Of a DNA stretch of 64,000 bases, positions 1 through 8,073 are shown in pieces. Numbering within the stretch: position 1 is the stretch's first letter; each line of letters begins with the position of its first letter. The notes below the pieces were generated by a model that worked only from the letters and a program-made list of their open reading frames with translations, was not told the origin of the DNA and did not search any database. The stretch lies in contig NZ_FLYE01000045.1 of NCBI RefSeq assembly GCF_900093605.1, positions 176,551 through 240,550 on the forward strand, written 5' to 3'. This stretch comes from Candidatus Terasakiella magnetica. GTDB lineage: Bacteria; Pseudomonadota; Alphaproteobacteria; Rhodospirillales; Terasakiellaceae. The position numbers and the translations under genes were made by a program.

Positions 1-12
1 TCTTGGTGAGTA

Positions 13-828
13 ATGTGTAACTTCAGGGCAATTTTACTGTTGTGCCTGTCCTTTGTTTTGTTTGCAGGGCAGTCAGTACAGGCAGGTAACTTAGAAGGCA
101 AGACCATCCGTTTTTGCGGGGACGGGTCTGGCTGGCCGCCTTACACATATGCCAATCCAAATAAGCCTGATGAAGTGCTTGGCTATGACGTGGATGTCAT
201 TACTGAAATTTTGGCAAAACATAATGTGAAGGCAGAGTTTTTCATGCCGTCATGGAAGCAGTGCCTTGAACATAGTGAAAAGGGCAAAGTTTTTCATGTG
301 GCTTTAAGCGCGTCTTATAGTGAAGAGCGGGATGCCAAATATCTGCTAAGTGATGCGTATTATAGCATTACGCAGAATTACTTTTATGCCAAAAGCCGTT
401 TTGAGAAAAAACCGGATATTAAAACAGCGGATGACCTTTTTAAATTGGGTAAAGTCTGCGGACGTTATGCCTATAACTATGAAGGCACTGGTGTGATGAA
501 GAACAGCCAGATTGTGCAGGCGGGGAAATCCTATAACGCCCTGATTATGCGCACGCTCAGTAGTGATTGTGCTTTTTTCCTCGCACGTCCCAGCATCATT
601 CTTGGTTTTAGTCTGGTTGGAAAAAAACTGATCGATCCCTTGGTTATTGGCTATTCCCCCATTCCCGGTGCGAAAAAAGATGACTTCTATATGATGATTT
701 CACGCCAGTTTCCCCATGCTGAAGAATTACGTGATATGATCAATAAAGGGGTTGCCCAGATGAAGGCGAGCGGGCGCTTGCAAGACATTCTGGATCATTA
801 TTATCAGGAAATGGGCTCTAAGGTTTAG
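13..828 (+). CDS. Orphan periplasmic solute-binding protein, SBP_bac_3-like
   Basis: A 271-residue secreted protein. Residues 1-24 form a signal peptide ending VQA. The mature part has the type II periplasmic-binding pattern of amino-acid-binding proteins: a GWPPYTY motif near residue 40, then GYDVDVITEIL. Cysteines at residues 35, 84, 149 and 186 could form two disulfides; the protein at 58945-59736 has cysteines in the same contexts (xCxGxG, WKxC and two later), so the two form a subfamily. No permease or ATPase gene follows, so this is probably a stand-alone ligand-binding or signalling component rather than part of a classical ABC importer; that is inference. The upstream region lies outside the window. 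A bidirectional hairpin follows the stop codon. Confidence 0.8.
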   Translation: MCNFRAILLLCLSFVLFAGQSVQAGNLEGKTIRFCGDGSGWPPYTYANPNKPDEVLGYDVDVITEILAKHNVKAEFFMPSWKQCLEHSEKGKVFHVALSASYSEERDAKYLLSDAYYSITQNYFYAKSRFEKKPDIKTADDLFKLGKVCGRYAYNYEGTGVMKNSQIVQAGKSYNALIMRTLSSDCAFFLARPSIILGFSLVGKKLIDPLVIGYSPIPGAKKDDFYMMISRQFPHAEELRDMINKGVAQMKASGRLQDILDHYYQEMGSKV

Positions 829-834
829 GGCATA

Positions 835-863
835 AAAAAGGCCCAGAAAAAACTGAGCCCTTT
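835..863. terminator. Bidirectional intrinsic terminator
   Basis: An imperfect hairpin (AAAGGCCCAG / CTGAGCCCTTT, A-rich loop) is flanked by A-run and T/A-rich sequence. It lies between the convergent binding-protein gene and the cyclophilin operon, so it probably ends both transcripts. Confidence 0.6.
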
Positions 864-886
864 AAAATTAGATCTAAAACAATTGT

Positions 887-1444
887 TTATTTCACATCAG
901 CCGCAATTTGTAATTTGATGATTTTGTCAGGGTTGCTGACTTTGCCACCGTTATAGCTGCTGCCTTTTTTGATGCGATCTACAAACTCCATTCCTTCAAC
1001 CACATGGCCCCAGACGGTATATTGACCATCAAGATGGGCTGCCTTTTTAAAGCAGATGAAGAACTGGCTGTTGGCACTATGTGGGCTGGAAGAGCGCGCC
1101 ATAGAAAGCGTGCCACGTTTATGCAGCTCGTTTGAAAACTCAGCCTGAAGGTCTGGATAGTCACTGCCGCCCATGCCGGTTCCGGTTGGGTCACCCGTTT
1201 GCGCCATAAAGCCACGGATTACACGGTGAAACACAATCCCGTCGTAAAAACCTTCACGGGTGAGTTTTTTGATGCGGGCCACATGTTGGGGCGCAATGTC
1301 CGGGCGCATTTTAATAACGACACGACCGTTTTTGAGATCAAGAAAAAGAGTGTTTTCTTTATCAAAATCCTGTGTGTTTTGCGCATTGGCAGTGAAGCTT
1401 AACCCAAAGACAATCAGGGCTGAAAGAAGAAGGCGTTTTAACAT
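887..1444 (-). CDS. Periplasmic cyclophilin-type peptidyl-prolyl isomerase
   Basis: A 185-residue cyclophilin that catalyses cis-trans isomerisation of Xaa-Pro bonds. The first 21 residues are a signal peptide (hydrophobic stretch ending TANA), so the enzyme should act in the periplasm on folding envelope proteins. The core motifs are intact: FHRVIRGFMAQTGDPTGTG with the catalytic Arg, SQFFICF, and HLDGQYTVWG with the Trp associated with cyclosporin binding. It lies 27 bp downstream of a cytoplasmic paralogue on the same strand, and the pair looks like a tandem duplication in one operon. It resembles PpiA by localisation, but the symbol is not assigned because alphaproteobacterial cyclophilins are named inconsistently. 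Confidence 0.92.
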   Translation of the reverse strand: MLKRLLLSALIVFGLSFTANAQNTQDFDKENTLFLDLKNGRVVIKMRPDIAPQHVARIKKLTREGFYDGIVFHRVIRGFMAQTGDPTGTGMGGSDYPDLQAEFSNELHKRGTLSMARSSSPHSANSQFFICFKKAAHLDGQYTVWGHVVEGMEFVDRIKKGSSYNGGKVSNPDKIIKLQIAADVK

Positions 1445-1471
1445 AATCTGTTTACCTGTGTGTTTGTTCGT

Positions 1472-1960
1472 TTATTCAACGTCTGCTGCAACTTGCATCT
1501 TAATGATGGCATCGGGGTCTTCAACAGAGCCGTTATCAAACGGGCTGCCTTTTTTAATGGCATGAACATGTTCCATACCATCAATGATCTGGCCCCAAAA
1601 TGTATATTGGTTATCCAGATGCGGTGCGCGATCAAAACACAGGAAGAACTGGCTGTCCGCACTGTTTGGATCAGCCGAGCGTGCCATAGAGCAAGAGCCC
1701 TCAATATGGGGTTCAGCAGAAAATTCAGCATCGATATTTTTACCAGAGCCACCAAAGCCCGTGCCGCTTGGGTCACCGGATTGGGCCATGAAACCGTCGA
1801 TGACACGGTGGAAAACGATCCCGTCGTAAAAACCCTCACGTGCGAGCTCTTTAATGCGTGCGCAGTGGTTTGGGGCAAGGTCGGGGCGCAATTCAACAGT
1901 TACGCGACCATCTTTGAGGTCCAGATACAATGTGTTTTCGGGATCTTTAATATCGACCAT
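1472..1960 (-). CDS. Cytoplasmic cyclophilin-type peptidyl-prolyl isomerase
   Basis: A 162-residue cyclophilin without a signal peptide, so probably cytoplasmic and PpiB-like. It contains FHRVIDGFMAQSGDPSGTG, SQFFLCF and HLDNQYTFWGQI, which supply the catalytic Arg, Phe and Trp positions. The ATG at 1960 is preceded by AAGG at a suitable distance. It is the first gene of a two-gene operon with the secreted paralogue 27 bp downstream. The two proteins are alike over their whole length apart from the leader. Confidence 0.92.
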   Translation of the reverse strand: MVDIKDPENTLYLDLKDGRVTVELRPDLAPNHCARIKELAREGFYDGIVFHRVIDGFMAQSGDPSGTGFGGSGKNIDAEFSAEPHIEGSCSMARSADPNSADSQFFLCFDRAPHLDNQYTFWGQIIDGMEHVHAIKKGSPFDNGSVEDPDAIIKMQVAADVE

Positions 1961-2037
1961 TTTAGCTGCCTTATTTGTTCAGTAATCAAAAGAGGCCAGC
2001 AGATTACCATAAAATGCATAAGGAAAAAGGGGAATTT

Positions 2038-2586
2038 CTAGGCAACAAAGTCCATTTGTGTCTCAAAACTGTTTAACACGCCCAGAATACGGTCAATTTG
2101 TTGGAGGACTTTTGGGTTATCTGAAGGATAACGTCTTTCAAAATTATACTTATCTTCCCATTCTTGAATAAAGTCGCGCGGGCGATCAGGATCGGAGCGT
2201 TCTCCGGTCAAGGCACCAACGGTGTTTTCAAATTTAGGGTGAAGTTCCGGCTGAAAGGCCATCATGGAATATTCATCATAGCTGAGGGAGCCATCAATAT
2301 AGAGATCAAGGCTGAAATCAACCATTTCGCGCGGGGTGATGTTGCGAATGTCAAAGTCTTCGCCGTCATCAGGCTGGGAGAGATTATCAAGGTCAATCTC
2401 AATCCCCTGAAATTCAACAATGTCTTTGGGGGCGTAGCGTTGTTGAGCTTGGCTCAGGCGTTGTTGTTCTTCCTGACTTGGCGCAGGGGTGACAAGGGCG
2501 TTTGGGTTGATGGAATCTGTACGTTGACGAGACAGGTTTTCCTGTTCGTTTAATAAAACCTGAGAAAGGCTTGCATCAATATGCAT
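2038..2586 (-). CDS. Conserved hypothetical acidic protein
   Basis: A 182-residue soluble, strongly acidic protein with no signal peptide or membrane segment, and not a family I recognise. The first 60 residues are rich in Gln, Ser and Pro and look disordered. The second half (ITPREMVDFSLDLYIDG onwards, then a YDEYSMMAFQPELHP segment) is more ordered and ends in a predicted helix. The ATG at 2586 follows AAGG with 9 bp spacing. It lies between the cyclophilin operon and a diguanylate cyclase on the same strand, 42 bp from the latter, so it may be cotranscribed with the cyclase. No function can be assigned. Confidence 0.7.
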   Translation of the reverse strand: MHIDASLSQVLLNEQENLSRQRTDSINPNALVTPAPSQEEQQRLSQAQQRYAPKDIVEFQGIEIDLDNLSQPDDGEDFDIRNITPREMVDFSLDLYIDGSLSYDEYSMMAFQPELHPKFENTVGALTGERSDPDRPRDFIQEWEDKYNFERRYPSDNPKVLQQIDRILGVLNSFETQMDFVA

Positions 2587-2628
2587 GACACAAACCTTTC
2601 ACAAGACCATATTCACAAGGGGCCTGCG

Positions 2629-3333
2629 TTATTCCGCAGCGTTCAACGTACATTTATCCGGTTTCTTTACATTTCTGATTTTTTTCGTGGCATACATGGC
2701 CTCATCGGCCGCATTCATCAGGCCTTTTGGTTTTGAAAGACTGTCATAAAATTGAATGCCCATACTGGCTTTTAGGTTGATGACATGTTCTTGCCAGCGA
2801 AAACTGATTGAATTAAGCTCAGTGGTGATCTTTTCGATGCATTTTTGACCATCACCCCAAGAGGTACGTACAAGCAAAATTGCAAACTCATCCCCGCCAA
2901 GACGTGCAATATAATCTGTCTCGCGTGTCATGCGCTCCATAATGCGCGACACATGGGCAAGCACTTCATCGCCACAGGCATGACCGTAGGTATCATTAAT
3001 CTCTTTAAAATCATCAAGATCAATATAGGCCAGAATACCTGTTTCTTTAAAACGGCGCGCACTGGCTAACACCCGGTGAAGCTCTGCCTGAAAACCCCGC
3101 CTGTTTAACAGACCTGTGAGGCAATCGGTCATGGCGAGACGATCAAGATAGGTAATTTGGTCGTTTTGCTGGTTAAGCGTACCTTCAAGCTTGTAAGCAA
3201 GCCTGAGGGCTTCATGTAAAGCTTCTTCACGCTCACTGGCTGATGCACGCCCCTCAAGACAGCTTGCCAATTTACAGATACCACCAACAAGTTCACATGC
3301 ATGAGTATCGTTTTGTTTTGTATTATCAAGCAT
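2629..3333 (-). CDS. Diguanylate cyclase (GGDEF domain)
   Basis: A 234-residue soluble protein that should make cyclic di-GMP from two GTP. A short N-terminal helical region (about 70 residues, no recognised sensor) precedes a complete GGDEF domain, which opens with DxLTGLLNRRG and has an intact RLGGDEF active site. An RETD motif sits five residues before GGDEF, matching the inhibitory I-site, so product inhibition is expected. The ATG at 3333 has GGAG 9 bp upstream. With no membrane segment or receiver domain, its input signal is unknown. It is one of three GGDEF-containing proteins in the window. Confidence 0.93.
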   Translation of the reverse strand: MLDNTKQNDTHACELVGGICKLASCLEGRASASEREEALHEALRLAYKLEGTLNQQNDQITYLDRLAMTDCLTGLLNRRGFQAELHRVLASARRFKETGILAYIDLDDFKEINDTYGHACGDEVLAHVSRIMERMTRETDYIARLGGDEFAILLVRTSWGDGQKCIEKITTELNSISFRWQEHVINLKASMGIQFYDSLSKPKGLMNAADEAMYATKKIRNVKKPDKCTLNAAE

Positions 3334-3454
3334 TTATGGTCTCCGCCTTTTTATTGTTTTTCCTGAAAGCATCGATAGTTCAAAGATTATCGCAAAAGAT
3401 ATGCCAGTTATGGATTGGCAGTTTTAAAGCAATTTCTAGTTTCATAAGGGGCGT

Positions 3455-3488
3455 TGACTAGGCAAAAAATGCCGTGACTAGGCAAAAA
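3455..3488. promoter_or_regulatory. Tandem TGACTAGGCAAAAA boxes upstream of the EipB-like gene
   Basis: A 14-bp element, TGACTAGGCAAAAA, occurs at 3455-3468 and again at 3475-3488, a 20-bp period (about two helical turns). The first copy continues into TGCC, giving a GGCA-N5-TGCC palindrome. The second copy ends 26 bp before the ATG at 3515. An 18-bp version of the same sequence is found near 7129. This layout suggests a regulator-binding site; the regulator is unknown. Confidence 0.5.
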
Positions 3489-3514
3489 CGTCCTATTATG
3501 TCTATAGTGGACTT

Positions 3515-4318
3515 ATGAAAAAAAATAAGACCATTCTCTCAGTGCTTTTCTCACTGCTTGCTTTTCCTCTTTGTGCAGGGGAGGTGGAATTGCGCTCCCA
3601 TGATGCCCTTTATGCCATGAAGCAGGTGCGCCAGCAGGGGCAAAACTGGTCAATGTTGGAGCGTGCAGACGGTGTATTGCGCTATAAATTTCGCAATACA
3701 TGTGAGGGCTGGGCGGTGGAACACCACAGCGCCATGCATATGGATTATGAAAATAACCAACAGGCTCAGATGACATGGAGTTACGCGAGCTGGGAAAGCC
3801 ATGATGGTAAACGCTTGCGCTTTAGAAGCCGGATGAAACGCAACGGCGTGATTAATGAAAACCATAAAGGCGAAGCGCGCATTGAAAGTGATAAATCAGT
3901 TGCGATTTATGCCGAGCCCAATGGACGGCGCGAAGTGATGCCCAGTGGTGTTTTATTTCCCACCTCGCATTTGCTTTATTCCCTAAAACAAGCCCAAGCA
4001 GGCGAAACAGTTTTTTCTACGCCCTATTTTGATGGCAGTGGCGAGGTGGCCGATTATGACGTGGATACGGTAATGACGCGTTATAAGGGAAAGCCTTTAT
4101 TGCAGGTGGAAGATCAAAAGCTTGAGAAACTACCCGCATGGGATATGCAGCTGGCGTTTCACCTTCCTCAAAGCCAAAGCAGCGTTGCAGAGATGGAGAT
4201 CAGCGCACGGTATCGCCTTGATGGGGTTTCAACACGGCTGATACAGGATTATGGGGATTTCGTATTGGAGGGAAAGCTTGTTGAGCTTACTTATATGGAT
4301 GAGCCTGTGTGTGACTAA
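3515..4318 (+). CDS. eipB: EipB-like periplasmic envelope protein (DUF1849)
   Basis: A 267-residue secreted protein with a short signal peptide ending near LCAGEV. It fits DUF1849/EipB, a periplasmic beta-spiral protein needed for cell-envelope integrity in Brucella. Family signs are the opening RSHDALYAMK, a WxVEH segment after a conserved Cys (NTCEGWAVEH), the DGKRLRFRSR strand, and a second Cys three residues from the end (EPVCD). In Brucella EipB, two cysteines in these places form a structural disulfide, so the same bond is expected here. The gene stands alone between divergent and convergent neighbours and has a distinctive repeated box in its promoter. The symbol is by family resemblance. 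Confidence 0.8.
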   Translation: MKKNKTILSVLFSLLAFPLCAGEVELRSHDALYAMKQVRQQGQNWSMLERADGVLRYKFRNTCEGWAVEHHSAMHMDYENNQQAQMTWSYASWESHDGKRLRFRSRMKRNGVINENHKGEARIESDKSVAIYAEPNGRREVMPSGVLFPTSHLLYSLKQAQAGETVFSTPYFDGSGEVADYDVDTVMTRYKGKPLLQVEDQKLEKLPAWDMQLAFHLPQSQSSVAEMEISARYRLDGVSTRLIQDYGDFVLEGKLVELTYMDEPVCD

Positions 4319-4321
4319 GCT

Positions 4322-5611
4322 TTATAATAAGCGACCTTTAATAATGGCCTCACCGCCATATTTTCTGCGAATTTCTTCAATGGCTTTTGCGGAGCGTTGA
4401 TCTTTTTGCTCTTGTGCCATTTCAAACAGGTCCGGTGCATCCGGTTCAATCTGATGGACATCTTCCAACATGGAAAAACCCGTGCCGATCAGGCGATAAC
4501 TGCGCCCATCACAAAGCGGTTTAAGTAACTCAATGGAACATCGATATAGCTCGTCACCAGATTGGGTGGGGCGGGGAAGTTGGCGCGAGCGTGAAATATT
4601 GCGAAAGCCTGTGGTCTTGAGCTTCAGGGTGACGGTGCGCCCTGCCAGTTCTGCCTTTTTCATACGCCCTGAAATCTTTTGGCAGATGGGATAAAGCACT
4701 TCTTTAAGGTCCTCAAAACCATGCAGGTTTTCATCCAATGTATGTTCGTTTGAAATGCTTTTTGTTTCAGATTCAGGGGTGACTTTACGCTCATCTTCAG
4801 CCCGGCAAAAATGATAAAGCTTCGCCCCAATTGCCCCATATTCACGCATCAAATCAATCTTTTTATAGGGTAGCAATTGCCCGATGGTGGCAATGCCGTC
4901 AGAGGCCAATTTCTTTTCCATGGCAGCACCCACACCAAAGATCATTTTTACCGGCTTATCTGCCAGATAGTCTTTGGCCTCAGCGCGGCCCAAAATGGCA
5001 AAACCCTTGGGTTTATCAAGGTCAGAGGCGAGCTTTGCCATAGATTTATTATAGCTTAGCCCCACAGAAGCAGTGATGCCGATTTCTTCTTCAATGCGTT
5101 TAATCAGGCGCACAAGGGTGCGCGCGGGGCTGCCACCATGAAGGGCCTCAGTTCCGCTGAGGTCTAAAAAAGCCTCATCAATAGAAAGCGGCTCCACCAA
5201 GGGGGTGGCTTCAAACATGAGGTTGCGCACGGCACGTCCAACCTCGCCATATTTATCTTTAGAAGGCGGTACAACCACGAGGTCTGGGCATAGCCTTAAA
5301 GCCCGTGTCATGGGCATGGCAGAACGAATGCCGTAAATGCGCGCAATATAACAGGCCGCTGCCACAACGCCGCGATGGCGCCCGCCAACAACAACGGGTT
5401 TATCTTTTATTTTGGGATTGTCGCGTTTTTCAACGGTGGCGAAAAAGGAGTCACAATCAATATGAGCGATGTGAAGCTCGTTCAGTTCTGGATGAGACAA
5501 CAGGCGCACGGAGCCACATTTGGGGCAGCGTTGGCTTTCTGGTCGATCATCAAAACTATGTGCGCAATCGCGACAAAGGGTAGGAAGGGTCTCGCTCATG
5601 TGCGCCATCAT
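4322..5611 (-). CDS. dinB: DNA polymerase IV with N-terminal zinc finger
   Basis: A 429-residue Y-family translesion polymerase. The N-terminus carries a CxxC (residues 13 and 16) and CPKC (29 and 32) pair that should bind zinc, an extension common in alphaproteobacterial DinB. The palm follows, with HIDCDSFFATVE and SIDEAFLD giving the metal-binding Asp and Glu residues. A helix-hairpin-helix region (FGVGAAMEKKLASDGI) and a little-finger domain come next. The start could be 5611 or the ATG at 5599; neither has a strong ribosome-binding site. An 11-bp inverted repeat spans the start region. No clear GTTC-N7-GTTC LexA box was seen. It is convergent with the EipB-like gene, 3 bp apart. Confidence 0.95.
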   Translation of the reverse strand: MMAHMSETLPTLCRDCAHSFDDRPESQRCPKCGSVRLLSHPELNELHIAHIDCDSFFATVEKRDNPKIKDKPVVVGGRHRGVVAAACYIARIYGIRSAMPMTRALRLCPDLVVVPPSKDKYGEVGRAVRNLMFEATPLVEPLSIDEAFLDLSGTEALHGGSPARTLVRLIKRIEEEIGITASVGLSYNKSMAKLASDLDKPKGFAILGRAEAKDYLADKPVKMIFGVGAAMEKKLASDGIATIGQLLPYKKIDLMREYGAIGAKLYHFCRAEDERKVTPESETKSISNEHTLDENLHGFEDLKEVLYPICQKISGRMKKAELAGRTVTLKLKTTGFRNISRSRQLPRPTQSGDELYRCSIELLKPLCDGRSYRLIGTGFSMLEDVHQIEPDAPDLFEMAQEQKDQRSAKAIEEIRRKYGGEAIIKGRLL

Positions 5612-5627
5612 AAGCTACATGAGCGAG
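5591..5627. repeat. Perfect 11-bp inverted repeat over the dinB start
   Basis: CTCGCTCATGT at 5591-5601 and ACATGAGCGAG at 5617-5627 are exact inverse complements separated by 15 bp. Both candidate dinB start codons lie in the hairpin. In RNA it would fold over the initiation region; in DNA it could be an operator. Confidence 0.55.
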
Positions 5628-5651
5628 AACAAAAAGAGAATATTTTAACTC

Positions 5652-6077
5652 TTACATCTGGGATTCAATAGAGTGGCCCGCTTCTTTCCAAGCTGGCATA
5701 CCTGTGCGGAAATATTTGATGTTTGTATAGCCCCAACCAACAGCGCGCGTGCTTGCCGTATAAGAGCGCATGCAGCCTGTACCATAGCAATAAAACACAA
5801 CGATTTGGTCTTGGTCGGCTAATAATTCAAAGGCATCTTTATTAAAAGCGCCCGCAATATTCATGCTTTCAGCGCCCGGGATATGGCCTTTGTTGAAATC
5901 TTCTTCCATACGAAGGTCAACAAAAAGTGCCTCTTGTTCATGAAGGGCTTTGGCTTTGGCAACATCAATGGTTTCTGCGCCTACAACAGCTTCAGGTGCC
6001 ACATCGGCTGCACTTACAGGTGATGTTGAAAAGGCGATAAGTCCTGCAATAAGAACAACGTATAAAGATTTAAGCAT
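5652..6077 (-). CDS. Periplasmic rhodanese-domain protein
   Basis: A 141-residue protein with a signal peptide (residues 1-23, ending VSAA) and a single rhodanese domain, so it should act in the periplasm as a sulfurtransferase or persulfide carrier. Family marks are LFVDLRMEEDFNKGHIPGA and the active-site loop FYCYGTGCMRSYTAS, where the first Cys is the expected persulfide carrier and the second Cys in the loop is an extra thiol. The C-terminal GMPAWKEAG is typical. The ATG at 6077 follows GGGGA at 8 bp. It precedes dinB on the same strand with a 40-bp gap. It may belong functionally with the sulfur genes near 10 kb and 31 kb. Confidence 0.88.
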   Translation of the reverse strand: MLKSLYVVLIAGLIAFSTSPVSAADVAPEAVVGAETIDVAKAKALHEQEALFVDLRMEEDFNKGHIPGAESMNIAGAFNKDAFELLADQDQIVVFYCYGTGCMRSYTASTRAVGWGYTNIKYFRTGMPAWKEAGHSIESQM

Positions 6078-6146
6078 TTAGCGTTCCCCGTTAATTAAGT
6101 TTCGATAATGTTATTGTGTTTTATTTGGGAAGTCTATGTTTATCCC

Positions 6147-7040
6147 TTAATCTTCTTCAGGCCAGAGCCAAGCTGCCCCGCGAACCCCGCTTGCATCCCC
6201 ATGGGTTGCTTTTAAAAGTTGGGTGTCACATTCATTGCCAAAGACCCATTTTTGCCAGATTTTGGGAACAGTTTCATACCAGCGATCAATATTTGAAAGC
6301 CCCCCGCCCAATACAATGGCATCAGGGTCAAAAACATTGATGATACTGGCAAGTGCGCGGGCAAGGCGGTCTTCATAAACATGAAAGACAGGCTCGCTAA
6401 TATCATGGGGCAGGCTTGAAATATCCTTGGCCTCAATGGCAGTGCCGCAGATATTTTTAAAGGTGCGCTCTAACGCAGGGCCGCTTATGAAAGTTTCAAT
6501 GCAGCCCTGAAGCCCACAATAACAATCCTCACCGGGCAACTCACCAGCTTGGGGCCAAGGTAGGGAATTATGCCCCCATTCACCCGTCACACCGTTGATG
6601 CCGTCAATGACCTGTTTATTAACAACAAGGCCCCCGTCTGTGCCTGTGCCAAGGATGACCCCAAAGACATTCTTATAATCTTGCGCCGCCCCATCGGTTG
6701 CTTCTGAAAGGGCAAAGCAATTGGCATCATTGCTCATGCGCACGTCACGGTCCAAAGCTTGGGAGAGGTCTTTTTGAAAAGGATGACCGATCAGCCAAAT
6801 GGAATTGGCATTTTTAACCAGACCCGTTTTATGGGAAATCGTACCGGGGATGCCGATGCCAAGGCTTCCTTTTTGTCCTGTTTCTTCTTCAGCAGACAGG
6901 ACAAGGTCGCGAATCGAGGTGAGGGTTTTTTCATAATTTCCCTGTGGTGTGGGGATTCTTTTTCGTAAAAGCTCCTCACCAGAAGTGCCGAGACAAAGAA
7001 TCTCTGTTTTCGTTCCACCAAGGTCGATTCCGATTCGCAT
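6147..7040 (-). CDS. ROK-family sugar kinase
   Basis: A 297-residue ROK kinase, probably a fructokinase, glucokinase or N-acetylhexosamine kinase acting in the cytoplasm with ATP. It begins with the phosphate-binding MRIGIDLGGTKTE, has a GTGTDGG loop, an EWGHNSLPW sugar-binding segment with the catalytic Asp in LGTGTDGG/NDANC context, and the zinc motif CYCGLQGCIE (CxCGxxGCxE). The ATG at 7040 is preferred over an in-frame TTG at 7052 because GGAAAA precedes it and the family normally starts MRIG. It is monocistronic, with a -35/-10 pair at 7109-7083 and the shared GACTAGGCAAA box just upstream. Substrate cannot be fixed from sequence alone. Confidence 0.9.
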   Translation of the reverse strand: MRIGIDLGGTKTEILCLGTSGEELLRKRIPTPQGNYEKTLTSIRDLVLSAEEETGQKGSLGIGIPGTISHKTGLVKNANSIWLIGHPFQKDLSQALDRDVRMSNDANCFALSEATDGAAQDYKNVFGVILGTGTDGGLVVNKQVIDGINGVTGEWGHNSLPWPQAGELPGEDCYCGLQGCIETFISGPALERTFKNICGTAIEAKDISSLPHDISEPVFHVYEDRLARALASIINVFDPDAIVLGGGLSNIDRWYETVPKIWQKWVFGNECDTQLLKATHGDASGVRGAAWLWPEED

Positions 7041-7082
7041 AAGATTTTCCAATAAGTTACGAAGTGTTAATCTATTGCAGGC

Positions 7083-7129
7083 ATTGTATCACAAGATCGG
7101 ATCTGTCAATGGGCATTATTTGCCTAGTC
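7083..7129 (-). promoter_or_regulatory. Promoter and GACTAGGCAAA box of the ROK kinase
   Basis: On the minus strand a TTGACA (7109-7104) is followed after 15 bp by TACAAT (7088-7083) with an upstream TG, a plausible extended -10 promoter 43 bp before the ATG. Immediately upstream, 7129-7112 reads GACTAGGCAAATAATGCC. It matches 17 of 18 positions of the box at 3456-3473 and contains the same GGCA-N5-TGCC palindrome. Confidence 0.5.
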
Positions 7130-7229
7130 GATCAGGGCGAAACTCCTTTGCAGATCAAGGTGTTTAAAGTTAAAATGATATTTCGCTTCTTAAGTGGCGA
7201 AATAAAGTTAATTCAGGGAAGACTAACCA

Positions 7230-7994
7230 ATGACTGATCAGGTCGCGTCAAAAACAGGTATCACACAAGCAGGCATTTCCTGTGCGTTGGATCTTAAAGA
7301 AAAATATAAGTCCAATCAGCCGATTTGCGTGCCGGGTGAGAAAACAAAAATCCTCATGCCTGAGAATCTTTTGAACATTAATCTCGACCTTGAATCTCTG
7401 GAAGATCCCATGCCGCTTTCCCTGATGGCAACGCGCGATCCAGAATCACCCATGTCTTTAGCTGCGGCTGCGCGTTTAAGCCCGCTGGCAGGTAAAAACA
7501 AATTTGTTGGTGAAGTCATGAATATCGTGGCTGATGCATCCAAACATGAAAATGTGACCAGTGCGATCAACATGCTGCATGAAAACGACTTCCACCCCAA
7601 AGCCATTGGTGAAGTTGTACGCCAGACAAACCGCGCGATTGTCCAAACACGCAAACAGTTTTCTTCAGCGCTTCGCCAAAATCTTCATGCCCTGTTAGAA
7701 GGTGATATGGTGCCGCGCAATTTTGTAAAAGAATTCTTTGAATTGACGGAAAATGGCAACCTGCGCCACGATATTCGCAAGCGCCTTGTAACATCCATGC
7801 TGCTTTCCACAACAATTCGCCCTTCTATCAAGTTCCTCTTCCTTGAAAACTTCGATCGTTTGCCAGAAGCGGTACGTATGACCATCATTAAAGATGTGCT
7901 CAACGCCCCTGAAAACCATCACACCGAAGTGATTAAAGAAGAACTGGCTTGGATCGTGAATAACGAAAAGGGCGGTACATTTAAGTACCACTAA
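7230..7994 (+). CDS. Conserved hypothetical, mostly helical protein
   Basis: A 254-residue cytoplasmic protein I do not recognise. It has no signal peptide or membrane segments. The first 80 residues look loosely structured. From about residue 85 it is almost entirely helical with many His and Arg residues (for example ENDFHPKAIGEVVRQTNRA), and a repeated helix-turn pattern suggests an alpha-solenoid-like fold; this is inferred from composition only. The ATG at 7230 follows GGGAAGA at 8 bp. It is divergent from the ROK kinase across a 189-bp intergenic region and is followed by a strong terminator, so it is monocistronic. Confidence 0.75.
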   Translation: MTDQVASKTGITQAGISCALDLKEKYKSNQPICVPGEKTKILMPENLLNINLDLESLEDPMPLSLMATRDPESPMSLAAAARLSPLAGKNKFVGEVMNIVADASKHENVTSAINMLHENDFHPKAIGEVVRQTNRAIVQTRKQFSSALRQNLHALLEGDMVPRNFVKEFFELTENGNLRHDIRKRLVTSMLLSTTIRPSIKFLFLENFDRLPEAVRMTIIKDVLNAPENHHTEVIKEELAWIVNNEKGGTFKYH

Positions 7995-8014
7995 GATTTT
8001 TTATCTATGTATTT

Positions 8015-8051
8015 AAACGACCTATCCTTACATTAAAGGGTAGGTCGTTTT
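8015..8051 (+). terminator. Strong intrinsic terminator
   Basis: A long hairpin with arms AAACGACCTA-TCCTT and AAGGG-TAGGTCGTTT is followed by TTTTAGTTT. It ends the gene at 7230-7994; the A-rich left flank may also allow termination on the other strand. Confidence 0.85.
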
Positions 8052-8073
8052 AGTTTGTATGAGTGTTTAAGTG

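Noticed and set aside
1438..2041. Long frames opposite or shifted to the cyclophilin gene
   Set aside because: They are shadows of the cyclophilin gene, whose motifs are clear; their translations are rich in Cys, Arg and Trp without pattern.
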